Shown here in pieces: positions 1-11,715 of a stretch of 64,000 bases of DNA (position 1 is the first letter of the stretch; each line of letters begins with the position of its first letter). This stretch comes from Polyodon spathula. Lineage: Eukaryota > Chordata > Actinopteri > Acipenseriformes > Polyodontidae. The notes beneath the pieces are model-generated. The model searched no databases. It was not told where the DNA came from and saw only the letters and a program-made list of their open reading frames with translations. A program made the position numbers and the translations under genes. The stretch covers positions 39,620,968 through 39,684,967 of the forward strand of contig NC_054540.1 of NCBI RefSeq assembly GCF_017654505.1. The letters run 5' to 3'.

Positions 1-638
1 AGTCTGTTATGTCTTCTGTATGTAAAGCCAACAGCTGACTCAAATTAGACTCTTCATCAGTGTGCCCTCGTACTGCTGGTCCCTGGCAGCTAAGATATTG
101 TACAGATGACAAATTTTTCATCAGAGCACTTCTGGCTTCTTTCATTTGTTTTTGTTTGGCTTCTGAACAAGCTGCAGCTACATTAACCCCAGTTGTTACA
201 ACCACTAGTGAGCTAACAGCTGCACGATGCAGGTTGGATTTTCCATGCGATCCAAACCGTTCTATTGCTTTTTTCCAGTTTGAAAAGCCCTCGTTGACAA
301 ACGTGGCTGGAAGTGGCATATTCATTAGGTTTCCTGAGCAGCACATATCACAAAAAATTTTATCTGTAATCATATCACGTAATATCCAGTTAAATTTATC
401 CTTCCAACTAGACTGATATGAACGATTATGTTTCTTGATACGGTGTAGTGGTGTAGCTCCTTCAGTTGTAGACTTACCACTGCCCTCTGAAATTTCCCCA
501 CTGCAATTTTCATTTTCTGGCTGTGCTGTTGCTGGTTCAAAAGGCCAACAGCAAGTTTTGGCTACAGCAGACTTTTCTTTTTGCTCACAAACTGTGATTT
601 TGTGTCCAGCACACAATGCAGGGTAGTCGGAAGCATTT
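1..638 (-). pseudogene. hAT-type transposase, N-terminal zinc-finger part (partial, runs off the window)
   Basis: The minus strand is open in one frame from about 634 to base 1, so the reading frame continues beyond the left edge. The translation has a TTF-type (BED-like) zinc finger as in hAT transposases and their domesticated relatives: a tryptophan-rich KDKFNWILRDM segment, FCDMCCSGN, then FSNWKKAIERFGSHGKSNLH giving the Cys-Cys...His-His pattern, followed by GHTDEESNLSQLL. The family joins this finger to an RNase-H-like catalytic domain, which would lie outside the window. The 5' side runs into a poly-A tract (about 637-648), so the true start is not visible. No stop or frameshift was seen in about 210 codons, so it is fairly young, or could be part of a domesticated hAT gene. 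Confidence 0.7.
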
Positions 639-639
639 T

Positions 640-890
640 TTTTTTTTTGGTCTTATTACAAATTTATCCATTACCGAGGCCGAGGTTTTAAAAAATTCCA
701 CAAAAAACAATTCAGTCTCATAACCATAATTCGCGCCTATAACTTGTGTCTTAACTTCAAACATATTGCGTCATGTCACGGTAACTTCTTTCATGCGCAT
801 GTGTACAGGGGTAACTATATTAATAGCTCAGGCATCGTTTCATCCAGCACGCTCCATATAACTGAATATTTTACAACACAAAATATTATG
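640..890. other. No gene seen; AT-rich spacer after a T-run
   Basis: A T-run near 637-648 is followed by AT-rich sequence without a coding frame or recognisable repeat. Confidence 0.4.
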
Positions 891-972
891 TATGCCCTGT
901 GTCTGCCGGGTTAGGCTCCGGCTCACGGCGACCCTGTAAAGGATTAAGCGGTTAATGATAATGGATGGATGG
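891..972 (+). repeat. LINE/SINE 3' tail with (TGGA)n-like end
   Basis: The stretch contains GTTAGGCTCCGGCTC, GCGACCCTGTA and GGATTAAGCGGTT and ends in ATGGATGGATGG. This arrangement is the well-known 3' tail of L2/CR1-type LINEs and the SINEs that borrow it in fish. Only the tail is present, as expected for a heavily 5'-truncated copy. Family assignment is from memory of the motif. Confidence 0.6.
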
Positions 973-1400
973 AAATATTATGTACTTAGGGTTTTTCCCC
1001 CAGCTCCAGAAAGCCCTTTTTCCGAGGGGGTCCCGAGCCCCGGGGCCCCCCACGTACTCGGCACCTATGTGGTCAAGTATTACTAACGTGAAGTATTAAA
1101 TTTCACGTATCCACACAACTTTACATTAAATTGTAAAAAGAGATGCCTGGCCTACCTGTTTGAACTGTGTCTTATGGGTCCTTTACTTTAGTGCAGTAGT
1201 TCCAACATACAAATATAAAATGTACTAAGCATATAAGACAGTTCGGTCCAAAAGCTTACAGAAGAATTTCAAGCGAAAAAAGCCTTCCACCATATGTTCA
1301 GCTAACACACAACGTTCTGCCGACGTTGTGTTTTGGTATTTTGGTATTAAAAAAGATGAATAAATTTATAATACATAAGAATTGGGAGAAGGTTTTTTTT
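973..1400. other. Unassigned spacer
   Basis: About 430 bases with a short C/G-rich patch (1010-1065) and otherwise AT-rich sequence. I see no gene and no clear element boundary. Confidence 0.4.
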
Positions 1401-1967
1401 TATTTTACCACTTCTTCAGAGTTTGTACTTTTAAACGTTTAAAATGCCCATCCCTAATCGGTAACTTTGACTGTATATTTGTGCAGCCAGTTAAATTTCA
1501 GTATGTTATTATTTTTATTTTTATTATTATTATTATTTGTTATTTCATAAAGTTTATTCAGAATGCTGTCAGGTGATCTGTTGTTGGTGATCTTCCATAC
1601 ATTATTTGTCTATTTCTTTATGATGTATCTAATTATATATAATTTCTGCATTTTCATAATTAACCATTGCACACCTTTTATTTCCAGGATACTGGACAGC
1701 AAGCTGCCTCTCAAGAACCTCAAAGTGAATTTGACACTACTTTCGATAAAAATACGCTGGGTCCTATACAGTATTTGTGCTAAAAGAGCATAACTGTACA
1801 GCACAGTAAATGGTTTTGTATATTTATTTCTGTGTTTTTGTTTTATGATGGCTAATATATATATTTTTTTATTCTATACATATATGTTATTTACACTAGC
1901 AGGGAACGGGTTAAAATCCTTCCCTGCATTAAAACATGTGAAAATGATTTCTTTGGAAGTTCTGGTT
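1401..1967 (+). repeat. Mosaic duplication, copy 1 (blocks A-D)
   Basis: Four blocks recur in the same order and orientation about 1.7 kb downstream. Block A (1401-1506) is identical over 106 bases to 3096-3201, block B (1544-1589) is identical to 3248-3293, block C (1745 to about 1902) matches 3500-3669 with only small indels, and block D (1941-1967) is identical to 3712-3738. The sequence between the blocks differs completely. A polypyrimidine tract with AG precedes a short open stretch at 1690-1740, but no exon can be argued. Confidence 0.85.
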
Positions 1968-2320
1968 AATCTTTAGTGTAAATACAACCAGGTGCAGGGT
2001 ACTTAAAGAGTGCAGCCATTCTGTTCAGGGCTGCAGTGTGAAGAGCCTGGTTGTGAGTGTGTGCAACCGTCAAAAGGTACTGTGTGAAAACCTTTGTGTG
2101 TTTTGTTTTGTCAGTTTACTGAACAGGTCAACAGCCTATTGCCTCTGCGTTATTGTCCAAAATCCTGGCTGTTTAGTTAGTGCTCGGTGTTTGATTTGTT
2201 TATTTTGTGTAAATATTAAAAATAGAGCACAAGCGCTGCTTAAAAACTTCCATTTTCTGTGTCCTGGGTCTCTGGGTTTTTAAAGGGGCAACGAACCATG
2301 TGAGTTGCAGTTCTTTCATA
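1900..2320 (+). mobile_element. Gypsy-type LTR (degenerate 5' end)
   Basis: The stretch starts with the hairpin 1900-1927 that also opens the LTR at 51989-52664. It then matches that LTR from AGGTGCAGGGTA onward, through the GTGTG-loop hairpin (2049-2068), the GTGTCCTGGGTCT segment and AAAGGGGCAACGAAC. It ends in TTTCATA just before a primer-site-like TGGTGGCAGCG at 2323-2333. About 30 bases near the start coincide with block D of the mosaic duplication, so the 5' part is a patchwork. Confidence 0.65.
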
Positions 2321-2460
2321 TATGGTGGCAGCGAGTGTGGGCGCCCCTATAGACCCAGAAATGGAAGACTTAAAAGTATTGATTGAAAGTATCAATAAGA
2401 ATACTGCTGCTCAACTCGAGCAAAATGAGAAGTAGAGATTGGAGCTAGGGCTACCGGAGC
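2321..2460 (+). pseudogene. Gypsy gag start after primer-binding site
   Basis: Directly after the LTR come TGGTGGCAGCG (candidate primer-binding site) and an ATG near 2361 reading MEDLKVLIESINKNTAAQL, followed after a few codons by a TAG. A related start (DLIKMLEQSTAAQQEENR) follows the LTR at 55.9 kb on the other strand, which supports reading this as the gag N-terminus. The rest of gag and all of pol are absent. Confidence 0.55.
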
Positions 2461-2533
2461 GGGAGCCGACCGAGCTGGAGCTGCTGCTCAGCTATGGGAG
2501 CAGGCATGAGAAGCCCTGCTGTCTCCAGCACCA

Positions 2534-2590
2534 GACTGCATGGCACAGACCGCGCTCTATACAGTGCGAACGGCGATACACTCGACACCA
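2534..2590 (+). repeat. 57-bp block E, identical to 4405-4461
   Basis: A perfect 57-base match links this position, just after a Gypsy gag start, with the gag region of the DIRS element. The flanks are unrelated. It falls in order after blocks A-D of the mosaic duplication. Confidence 0.9.
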
Positions 2591-2599
2591 GCCCCGACC

Positions 2600-3095
2600 A
2601 CCGCCCCAGTGACTCAGTCCAGCGCTGCCAGATACTGTCCCTTGCCCCTTGCCCCTTGCTCCTGGACACCCTGCCTGTCTGCCTGGACCTCCCTGGACTA
2701 GACCTGGAGCCCAGGCGGCTGCAACAACGGGCAGAGGATAACCAACATAAAAAAAAAAAAAACTCAAGGACAGGGGAGAACAGCTTCTCACACACACACT
2801 TCTAGAACATGTGACTCTCCCCCCCCCAATTACCAACCAACCAATAGTACGCACTTCCTCCCAGCTCCCGCGTTCCCTTATATGGAGCCAACCCTGCCTT
2901 TAACCTATGGAAACCCCCAATTACCAACCAACCAATAGGAGAGCCCCCATCCCACACACACACACACGACGCACTCCTCTTGCACACAGACAGTACTGGC
3001 AAGCACATGTCCCCCCCAGTACAACAACATGACAGTGCAGTAACACAGCTGACTATTTACAACACAGACCCAGGATCACTACAACACATCTACCA
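2600..3095. other. C-rich non-coding stretch with direct repeat
   Basis: No credible gene. It contains an A-run (about 2748-2762), a short (CA)n tract near 2953 and two copies of AATTACCAACCAACCAATA about 90 bases apart (near 2828 and 2920), the first just upstream of CCCTTATATGG. The CCAAT/TATA look suggests an LTR or promoter fragment, but I cannot place its ends. Confidence 0.4.
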
Positions 3096-3738
3096 TATTT
3101 TACCACTTCTTCAGAGTTTGTACTTTTAAACGTTTAAAATGCCCATCCCTAATCGGTAACTTTGACTGTATATTTGTGCAGCCAGTTAAATTTCAGTATG
3201 TCATGTGCTTTTTTTACATGTTTTTGGTAATCATGCTGTTTGTTGTGTTCATAAAGTTTATTCAGAATGCTGTCAGGTGATCTGTTGTTGGTGCTTAAAT
3301 AAAGTCTGCATCCATTTGTTTTATTTTTACAACTTGTGAATGAAACCAGAGTAACCTAGCTTGGTATATTATTTACTAAATTTATGTGATTCTATAAATC
3401 TACTGTTAAACTGCAAGAACAATTTGAATGATTCTGCATCTCTGAAAATGTCTAGCCTATTTTTTATTTTTGTTAAAGAGGAAACTGATAATAAATACAG
3501 ATAAAAATACGCTGGGTCCTATCCACAGTATTTGTGCTAAAAGAGCATAACTGTACAGCACAGTGTTTCAAATGGTTTTGCATATTTGGCATTTCTGTGT
3601 TTTTGTTTTATGATGGCTAATTGATATATATTTTTTTATTCTATACAACCCATGTTATTTACACTAGCATATCAACGTGCATAGCTATTTGTTTTACGTT
3701 AGAAATAAACAAAAATGATTTCTTTGGAAGTTCTGGTT
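3096..3738 (+). repeat. Mosaic duplication, copy 2 (blocks A-D)
   Basis: Second set of blocks A (3096-3201), B (3248-3293), C (3500-3669) and D (3712-3738), colinear with copy 1. Copy 2 ends where the DIRS element begins (about 3738). Inside block C, copy 2 carries short insertions at four places relative to copy 1. Confidence 0.85.
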
Positions 3739-3905
3739 TCCCTTTCGATGGAATGACAACCATTACCGAATGGGAAGAGCCCTCTCTGACCATCAATCAC
3801 TGCACATATATTTAAAAAGCTGCCCTATCAGGGCCCTGCTGTGAGGAAGAAGTCCCTCCCACCCCCTGCTGAAAAGGGTCAGCCTCACAGTCGCATATCG
3901 TCATT
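3738..3905 (+). repeat. Left inverted terminal repeat of the DIRS element
   Basis: The stretch matches the reverse complement of the right end, including the GACAACCATTACCGAATGGG segment, the GACCATCAATCACTG segment and CAGGGCCCTGCTGTGAGG. Confidence 0.8.
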
Positions 3906-4504
3906 TTCTCTCTCACTTCACTGAGACAGGTCACAGATTGCCTTGTGCGTCTTTGTCCAAAATTGGCTGATTTGTTGGTTCTGAACCTACACATTTTTGA
4001 TACACAGTAAAATTATGCTTCCAAGTGCTGTGCTGTTGCCTTAGTCTTGCATCAGTTTGCTGATTAGAGCTGGTTTCGACCTCTCTGAGATTTGGCAAGC
4101 AGCCATTACTCTCTTTTTCACTGCCTCGTGCAGTTTTTTTACCGTTGTTTGAGCTGTTGTGGTGCTGTAGGGTGACCCCAGGGGCTCATGTACTACACCG
4201 ATTTACTCAACCCCAGCAACCTTCCAACTTGGGCCTACGCGTACCTCTCATGTCTCGGGCTCTTAGCGCGGCTGCGCTTGCCCTCGGCGCTGATTGACTT
4301 GGCTACACCAGCCCGGCATTCACCGCGCTTGTCTTCAGCACCGACTACTCAGCTCCAACAGCGCTCTCCTCGGCACAGACCTCGATGCTGATTGACTCGG
4401 CATCGACTGCATGGCACAGACCGCGCTCTATACAGTGCGAACGGCGATACACTCGACACCAATCCTGCCTGGGCTAATTGAAGCTCGGCACCGACGCGTT
4501 CCTC

Positions 4505-4740
4505 GGCACCGACGCCCACGCCATGTCAGTGTGCAAAGGGTCATCAGCTGGTTTCCACCAGTGTGACCAGTGTGCAGCAAAGCTTCCAGGCAGGACAAAC
4601 ATTTGTCCTGCACCAGATGCTTGGCACTGGAGGGTGAGCTGGACTGCTCTCCATGCAGAAAGTTCTCAAAACAAACTAAACGCAGGAGAGCAGCCTTCTC
4701 CCCAGTGGAGTATCTCTCCTCTGGTCAGGGGAGAATGAGA
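4505..4740 (+). pseudogene. DIRS gag-like zinc-finger remnant
   Basis: Two overlapping frames give CDQCAAKLPG and then KHLSCTRCLALEGELDCSPC followed by a basic KQTKRRR stretch. The Cys-x2-Cys ... Cys-x2-Cys ... Cys-x2-Cys series followed by basic residues resembles the C-terminal zinc region of DIRS gag proteins. A frameshift separates the first finger from the rest. Its position just upstream of the recombinase fits DIRS order. Confidence 0.5.
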
Positions 4741-4781
4741 TCTGTGCTCAAGGACGTCCTGAGCCAAGCGGAGGGGTAATT

Positions 4782-5862
4782 ATGGCACCCGAACCCAGCC
4801 CAGCTCCAACTCTGGGTCTGGCCATTGAATGGAGCCATCTATCCAGACGAGGTTTGCCAGATGCAGTGGTAAAGACATCACAGTCTGTTAGGGCACTGAT
4901 CACTATAGCCCAGTATACATATAAATTGAATGTTTTCCAAAACTGGTTCATTGCCAAAGGTCAGGATCCAGTGACCTGCCCTATTGAGATAATATTAACC
5001 TTCTTACAACACCTGTTTGATGCGGGAATATCCGCGTCCACTCTGAAGGCATACCTGGCAGCAATATCAGTGTGCCACAACAAAACTGACACTATGTCTC
5101 TTCGGAGTGCAATTTCTTAAAGGGGCTCGGAGGCTTCGTCCTCCCATGAAAAGCATGGTCCCCAAGTGGAATCAGGAACCGGTACTGTGGGTCCTTATGG
5201 GTCCCCCTTTTGAGCCCATGGCGTCAGCAGAGCTGCACCCTGTTTCCTTGAAGGTGGCGTTTTTAATAGCCATTACGTCTGCCAGATGAGTAAGTGAGCT
5301 TCATGCGCTGTCCATCGTTGACACATGTATGGCTTTCACTGGAATTGACTTGCAGGTAACATTAAGAAGAAATCCAGCCTTTTTGTCAAAGGTGGTCTCA
5401 TCATTCCATATTAACCAACCAGTGGTTTTGGAAACTTTCAGACCTCCCCGGCATGAGTCCGAGGAGGACCGTACACAGCACATGCTTTGCCTGGTCCGGG
5501 CTCTGCGCTGTTACCTGGATAGGACTGCGTCCTGGAGACAGTGCAACTAGCTGTTTGTCCACTATGGGTCCCACTCTAGAGGTCAGGCCCTATTGAAGCA
5601 ACGTCTAGTGTACTGGGTGGCAGATGCGATACGCTTGGCGTATGAACAGACAGACTTCCCCTTGCCGGGGGACATTATGGCCCATTCTACCAGGGGCCCA
5701 GCAACTTTGTGGGCTTTCCTTCATGGAGCCTCCGTGGATGAGCTTTACAATGCTGCTACATGGACAGGTAGTCAGACATTTGCACAATTGTACCGCCTTG
5801 ATGTTGCACACCGAGCGAGGCCCTCTCTGGGCTCTAGGGTGTTGCAGGCGGCATGCCCTTAG
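4782..5862 (+). pseudogene. DIRS tyrosine recombinase, one frameshift and two stops
   Basis: The frame starts with MAPEPSPAPTLGLAIEW, passes through the SAM-like core-binding domain (STLKAYLAAISVCHN), shifts frame near 5105, then continues in one frame interrupted by TGA at 5287 and TAG at 5548. The first stop falls in the SAR-x-VSELHAL motif that should carry catalytic Arg I (CGA to TGA is likely). The rest of the catalytic set is visible: AHSTR (His and Arg II) and QLYRLD with the nucleophilic Tyr. In DIRS elements this enzyme integrates the circular cDNA. The copy is dead but recognisable along its length, ending near SRVLQAACP. Confidence 0.85.
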
Positions 5863-5933
5863 GCATCATGTGGGCTCTGAGGCTATTGCCGTGGGGCTGT
5901 ACTGTCGGTAATCTGGAGCTTTGGTACAGCTTT

Positions 5934-6026
5934 CCCATTCGGTAGTGGTTGTCATTCGAATTGAAAGGGAACATCAGGTTATTACCATAGCCCTGGTTCC
6001 CTGAAAGAGAATGACAACCATTACCG
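5934..6026. repeat. DIRS internal complementary region
   Basis: 5934-5972 is the reverse complement of the left outer end, and 5977-6026 is the reverse complement of the right outer end (GGGAACCAGGGTTATGG side), fused head to head. This is the internal complementary region that restores full ends on the circular intermediate. Confidence 0.8.
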
Positions 6027-6059
6027 TTTGAGGTCATGTCCCCAGCTGACCACTGTTTT

Positions 6060-6254
6060 CGAAAGAAAATGGCGATGTGCTACTGTGAGGACGTCCCTCT
6101 TCAACAGGAGGTGGGAGGGACGTCCCCCTCACAGCAGGGCCCTGATATGGCAGCGTTTTTCTATATATGCTCAGTGATTGATGGTCAGAGAGGCTTTTCC
6201 CATTCGGTAATGGTTGTCATTCTCTTTCAGGGAACCAGGGTTATGGTAATAACC
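6060..6254 (+). repeat. Right inverted terminal repeat of the DIRS element
   Basis: Inverted copy of the left repeat: the stretch from GAAAGAAAATGGCG through CAGCAGGGCCCTGATA and GTGATTGATGGTCAGAGAGG to the AACCAGGGTTATGG end. The boundary is near AATAACCT. Confidence 0.8.
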
Positions 6255-7472
6255 TAACGTTGCTTTTACCTTCATATCTTGCCTGCACCTAATTCTTGTC
6301 CCCTTAATTTTATAACAGAGCTGACAAATGACGTGAATTGTTCATCCCTGATGAACAATTTCATTTTTGCAGTCATCTAATTTAACGTTGTGCTTTTGTT
6401 ATTTTCATCACTAGTTTAACAGAGAATGAGAGATGTCTTAATAGATTTTTATTTTTTTTAAGCATAAAAATTAATGCGGGGTGTACATTGATTGCAAGTC
6501 CTTCTGGCATCTATTGTATTTCTTCAAACATATCACAAAGTATTTTGGGATATTGGAGGATACACCAAAAATGTAGTTACAGCGTTCTTCTGACAAATAG
6601 CATTACCTGAGATCATTAGAACCGGACTCGAGACCACCTCAGGAGATTAGAACCAGACTCAAGACTATCTCCTGAAGTATGGTATTAAACGCTGTATAGT
6701 GTGGACGTAAACTCTGTATAGCACTTTTAAGCCAGTTTAAAGGCAACTAATACGGTTTAAAGGCATAGTGTGGACAGGGCCATAGTGTGTATACGCTTTG
6801 AGCTGGATTAATTAAAATTTTTGAGTACGGTTCTTGAGATCAGTTATTTAGTGAAGACAGGGCTTAAAAGTAATTGTCCTTAATATTGCTGCGTAAGCCA
6901 AAGATGCGGCGTACTGCTGCCACCTACAGGACTGGAGTGTACCTTAATCAATGCTGTTACATTACAGAACAGTTGTTTTTAAACAAGCACGCAGAAGGGG
7001 TTGTAGCATTCTGTGGCCCATGGTCTGGACCACTCCAGCTGTTGCTGTTATGTTCTGATTTCACAGTTTCCTTTTAATTTTCTTTATTTACAATTATGTT
7101 ATTTTACAAATACGTATGTTACAGTAATACATGCATGGCAATGTTAAAGTTTATAATAATAAGTACAGGGGACTGACTACGTTGCTCTTCATTGTGCTGA
7201 GTGGTTCAGACCACTGCCGCTGTACTGTTTTCACAGTCAGGACCATTCGGACCACTCAGTCACCGATTAGCTATACAATAATAGAATACGAAATCAGGGT
7301 GCTGATTGCATCTCTAATATATATAACTAGAACTAGATAAGATTAGCCAAGGCATTTTGACTGATCTAGCTTACAGTATTATAAGTTTACATCAGATAAC
7401 AAGATCTGAATTCCTTGTCAAAGTACCTTAAGAAAGAAACCCCATACTATTTGAGTCAGTGTAACAAGAACA
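6255..7472. other. No gene recognised; decayed repeats
   Basis: 1.2 kb without a supported gene. 6610-6690 has two imperfect copies of a GAGATTAGAACC-GACTC-AGAC unit, and 6700-6790 repeats AGTGTGGAC and TTTAAAGGC motifs. Near 7196-7260 there is a weak inverted repeat around GAGTGGTTCAGACCACT. These look like MITE debris that I cannot name. Confidence 0.4.
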
Positions 7473-7690
7473 TACAGTGCCTATAGAAAGTCTCCACCCC
7501 CTTGAACTTTTTTCACATTTTGTTGTGTCAGTTTGTCTTAGAGTTTCATGCATTTACATGAGGATTTTTTCCACTTATATACACACCATACTCCACATTA
7601 AGGGGAAAAAAGGTTTTATTGAGAAACAACTTATATATTAAAAATACAAAACTGAAAGATCAGAATTGGGTAAGTCACCACCAACCTGAG

Positions 7691-8708
<1,018 letters not shown>

Positions 8709-8965
8709 TTTGAAATGAGGGAACCTACAGGAACTGCTGAATTTATCCTGAAATCATGTAAATCACTAAAATTTTACAAACATGGAGGCCACCTAACTTG
8801 GTGTGTGATTTTGAAGGCAATTGGTTACACTTGAGCTAATTTAGGATTTCTATTGGACACTTATCCAACCAATCTGTTTCAGTTTTTATTTATAATTCAT
8901 TTTCTACACATTTCTAGAATATTTTTTTCACTTCGATGTTGTGGTGTAGGATGTGTAGATAAATG

Positions 8966-8979
<14 letters not shown>

Positions 8980-9037
<58 letters not shown>
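8980..9037. repeat. (AT)n microsatellite after an A-run
   Basis: About 58 bases of alternating AT preceded by an A-run, inside the Tc1-A element. Confidence 0.95.
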
Positions 9038-9040
<3 letters not shown>

Positions 9041-9117
9041 GCATTTTAATTCTAGGCTATAAGGTAACAAAAGGTGAACATTTTGAAAAAGGGTGTAGAC
9101 TTTCTATAGGCACTGTA

Positions 9118-9700
9118 TAAGAATGATTAGAAACATCATGAAAGGAAAGGAAGCAAGTAGTAAAAAATATGTAGTTTGAAGTTAATTGCTTTTTAATGTG
9201 TTTCATGCAAAAGCATTTTTATTTTTATTTTTTTTTTATTTTTTTTATCTTCTAATTTGTGAAAAACAAACAAGATAGGGAACAAACAATAAATATTCAG
9301 CACACATTAGCATTTCTGATAAAGTCTCTATTCATTGGTCATTTTTTCACCTTAACTTGGGTAAAGCCCTTTCTACCGTACCATGTATGTGGTACATTCT
9401 GACCTCACGTTGAGTCATAGAGTGTGACGGTCAGGTCTGTTCCCAACACCGGCTTCAGAGGAAGTGAATTTATAGTGTGCTGGAAGAAGAACGTTTGTTA
9501 AGATATTTTTTTTCAGAGCTTGTCTTCTAAGTAATTGTATAATGATAACTGAAATAGAAAAATCTCAGTATAATGAATTAATAATTGTTAGTGTGGTTCA
9601 GGGGACAGGAGCTAGGGCTCCTTCCACGTTATCTCCTGACGAAAATATAATTTAAACCCTGGGTTACACCCTTATTATTTGTCTTGCTTTTTTCATTTGT
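9118..9700. other. AT-rich spacer, no gene seen
   Basis: A T-rich stretch around 9215-9250 and no recognisable coding or repeat boundary. Confidence 0.4.
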
Positions 9701-11420
9701 GTATTGCTAGACAGCTCTGCAGACTCTGACTCAATCATTTACAATCTGACTAAAATGGCTACTCACCCACCATTTTACTTTCTTTTCTGAATCTCAGATA
9801 TCAGATGTTAACTGAATTTCTCATTCCAGACATACTACAACTCAAAATCCAAGAAAAAAGTATTCAAATAAATCTAGAAATCTATCCGGCTTTCTGCTTA
9901 GGCTGCATCTGCAATCATCACTGACCCATGTATCCTTGCCACAGCTGAACATGCTGATTCAACATCTACTGATTCTGCCATGCTTACTCCCATTGTACCG
10001 GTCTTCCAAGCTTCAGATGCTACTAATCCTGCCCATCGCTCTAAACGCCTTTGTCCCCAAGACGCTTCTTCAGATCATCTTTTTTTTAAAGACTGGTCTA
10101 CCAACAGACTCCCGAAAGATCTTTAAAAAAGGAATGTCAATTCTCAATTAACCTTGTCCTGTACTGCCAATCCACCCTCAGCCGATCCTGTCTTTCCTCA
10201 ACAAACATCAGTCCAGTGAACCAGGTTTCTCAGCAAACACCCCTCCCCCTCTCCGGTCCTTCAGCTCTCCAGACTGATGTTTTACCCAATCTAGACACTT
10301 TCTCCGATCTGCATGTTCAAATCTCCAGAGACATCAAGCAACTCATTCATCCTTTCAAGGCTGCCGTTTCTTCAGTTTCTGACTGCATGGATGCACTTGA
10401 TAACAGGCTTACTTGTCGGGAACCAGCAGCAATCCCTCCCCCCTATCAGCTACTTCAGCAGAGCCTGTCACTTCCTCCTCTTTTACCGCCTCCGCCCTGC
10501 TGTGGAGCTACCAAACTGCACACGAGTTTGCTTCTCATTCTGGCTCCTCCTCTGCTTCAGTGACTCGCCAGCACTCTCTCACTCATCCGATTAGATGCAA
10601 TATTACCAAAAGGTTCCTGTTTCAGACGTTTGGTTCCCGCAGTTCATCTTTCCTGTACCTCCATTCACTGAGCTGATATTCAACTAAATCCATCTCTTTG
10701 CAATTTCATTGCTTCTTCTAAAGACTATATGGTTGCTGCCCTTTGCTCCATCCACCCGCTCCTCTTACAGAACATTTCACCTTTCGACCGCAACTTCATT
10801 CTGTCTTTCCTTGTTCACGTAAAAGGCAATCTCACTTCTCCCTGGGTACCCTCAAAGCTTATCTTGCTTGGATTCAATACCACTATTGTCTGTTATATAT
10901 TTCTTCCCCTCCTCTTGCATCAATCCCCGCTGCTTGCCTTCTCCTCTGGAGGATGGGAGAGGTCCCTTTCTCCTTCTCCCTCCTATCTCCCTATCACTAC
11001 CGAAATTCTGTTTCACCTTATCTCAGTCCTTCACCAAGGTTATGTCTCACTTTTCAACGATCTAGACATGGAATCTATTTGTCTTTCCGTCTTTGGTTTT
11101 CTCTTCTGTTTTGAATTTTTCATACCTTCTCTTTCCAGTTTGCCCTCCCTAGGTCTTTGTTTCCATGACCTCTCTCTACGCATCCCCAAAACTGACCAGG
11201 AAGTAAAGCTCACTACTCGGCCTTGGAAGTAATGGTTGCTTCGCAGACTTGGAGGCTGATTGGTTCGCTCATCTCCATGAGATAGGCTCTCCACGAGCCA
11301 AGGGCAAACTCTATCCTCGTTCTAAAGTCACAAGCACTTATCTCCTATTTCAATTCCCGTGGTTCTTACTCCACACAGCCCTTGCTCCTGTTCCGTGAGT
11401 AGTCTGTAAATTTCTGTGAA
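9700..11420 (+). pseudogene. Decayed tyrosine-recombinase retroelement (DIRS/Ngaro-like)
   Basis: Several overlapping plus-strand frames together resemble the recombinase of YR retroelements. One gives HFSLGTLKAYLAWIQYHYCL and SIPAACLLLWRMGE (core-binding helices), and another gives HQGYVSLFNDLDM, FGFLFCFEFFIPS and HDLSLRIPKTDQEV (the region of Arg I to the beta hairpin). The upstream part (about 9930-10600) is Ser/Pro/Leu-rich, as in the gag or N-terminal part of such elements. No terminal repeats were found and the frame shifts repeatedly. Assignment rests on motif resemblance only; a Crypton relic is the alternative. Confidence 0.5.
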
Positions 11421-11715
11421 GTTCAAAACCTACATTTAAGGACATGGATACAGGAACTGTTGGAACAGTGAGTCTCCTAGATTATGGCCTAAATTGAACA
11501 CTAGCAGAGCATGCTAGTTCCATCATGTTACCGATTGCTTTTGCTGTAGATAATAGATGAAGTAATTATTTACACACTATTAATGTGGTACCAAAAAGAA
11601 ACACACTGTATCTAGGATATGCATTACGGGTAAATCCCAACACTGGACAATTCGCAAACTGCCTGGGCAAAGTCTGAAATGAATCTCAAAGACCTTTGAT
11701 GTTATGTTTTCAGGG
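11421..11715. other. Unassigned
   Basis: No gene or repeat recognised before the inverted Tc1 fragment. Confidence 0.3.

Larger units (their letters stand above)
3738..6254 (+). mobile_element. DIRS-like retrotransposon, internally deleted
   Basis: The element has inverted terminal repeats (left about 3738-3905, right about 6060-6254), a gag-like zinc-finger region (about 4520-4735), a tyrosine recombinase (4782-5862) and an internal complementary region (5934-6026) joining the complements of both outer ends. These are the hallmarks of DIRS elements, which integrate as circles by tyrosine recombinase. No reverse transcriptase/RNase H can be seen, and 2.5 kb is too short for a complete element (usually 5-6 kb), so this copy is a deletion derivative. 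Confidence 0.85.

Noticed and set aside
10743..11294. Separate proteins in several frames between 10.7 and 11.3 kb
   Set aside because: They are overlapping frames of one decayed recombinase region, not individual genes.
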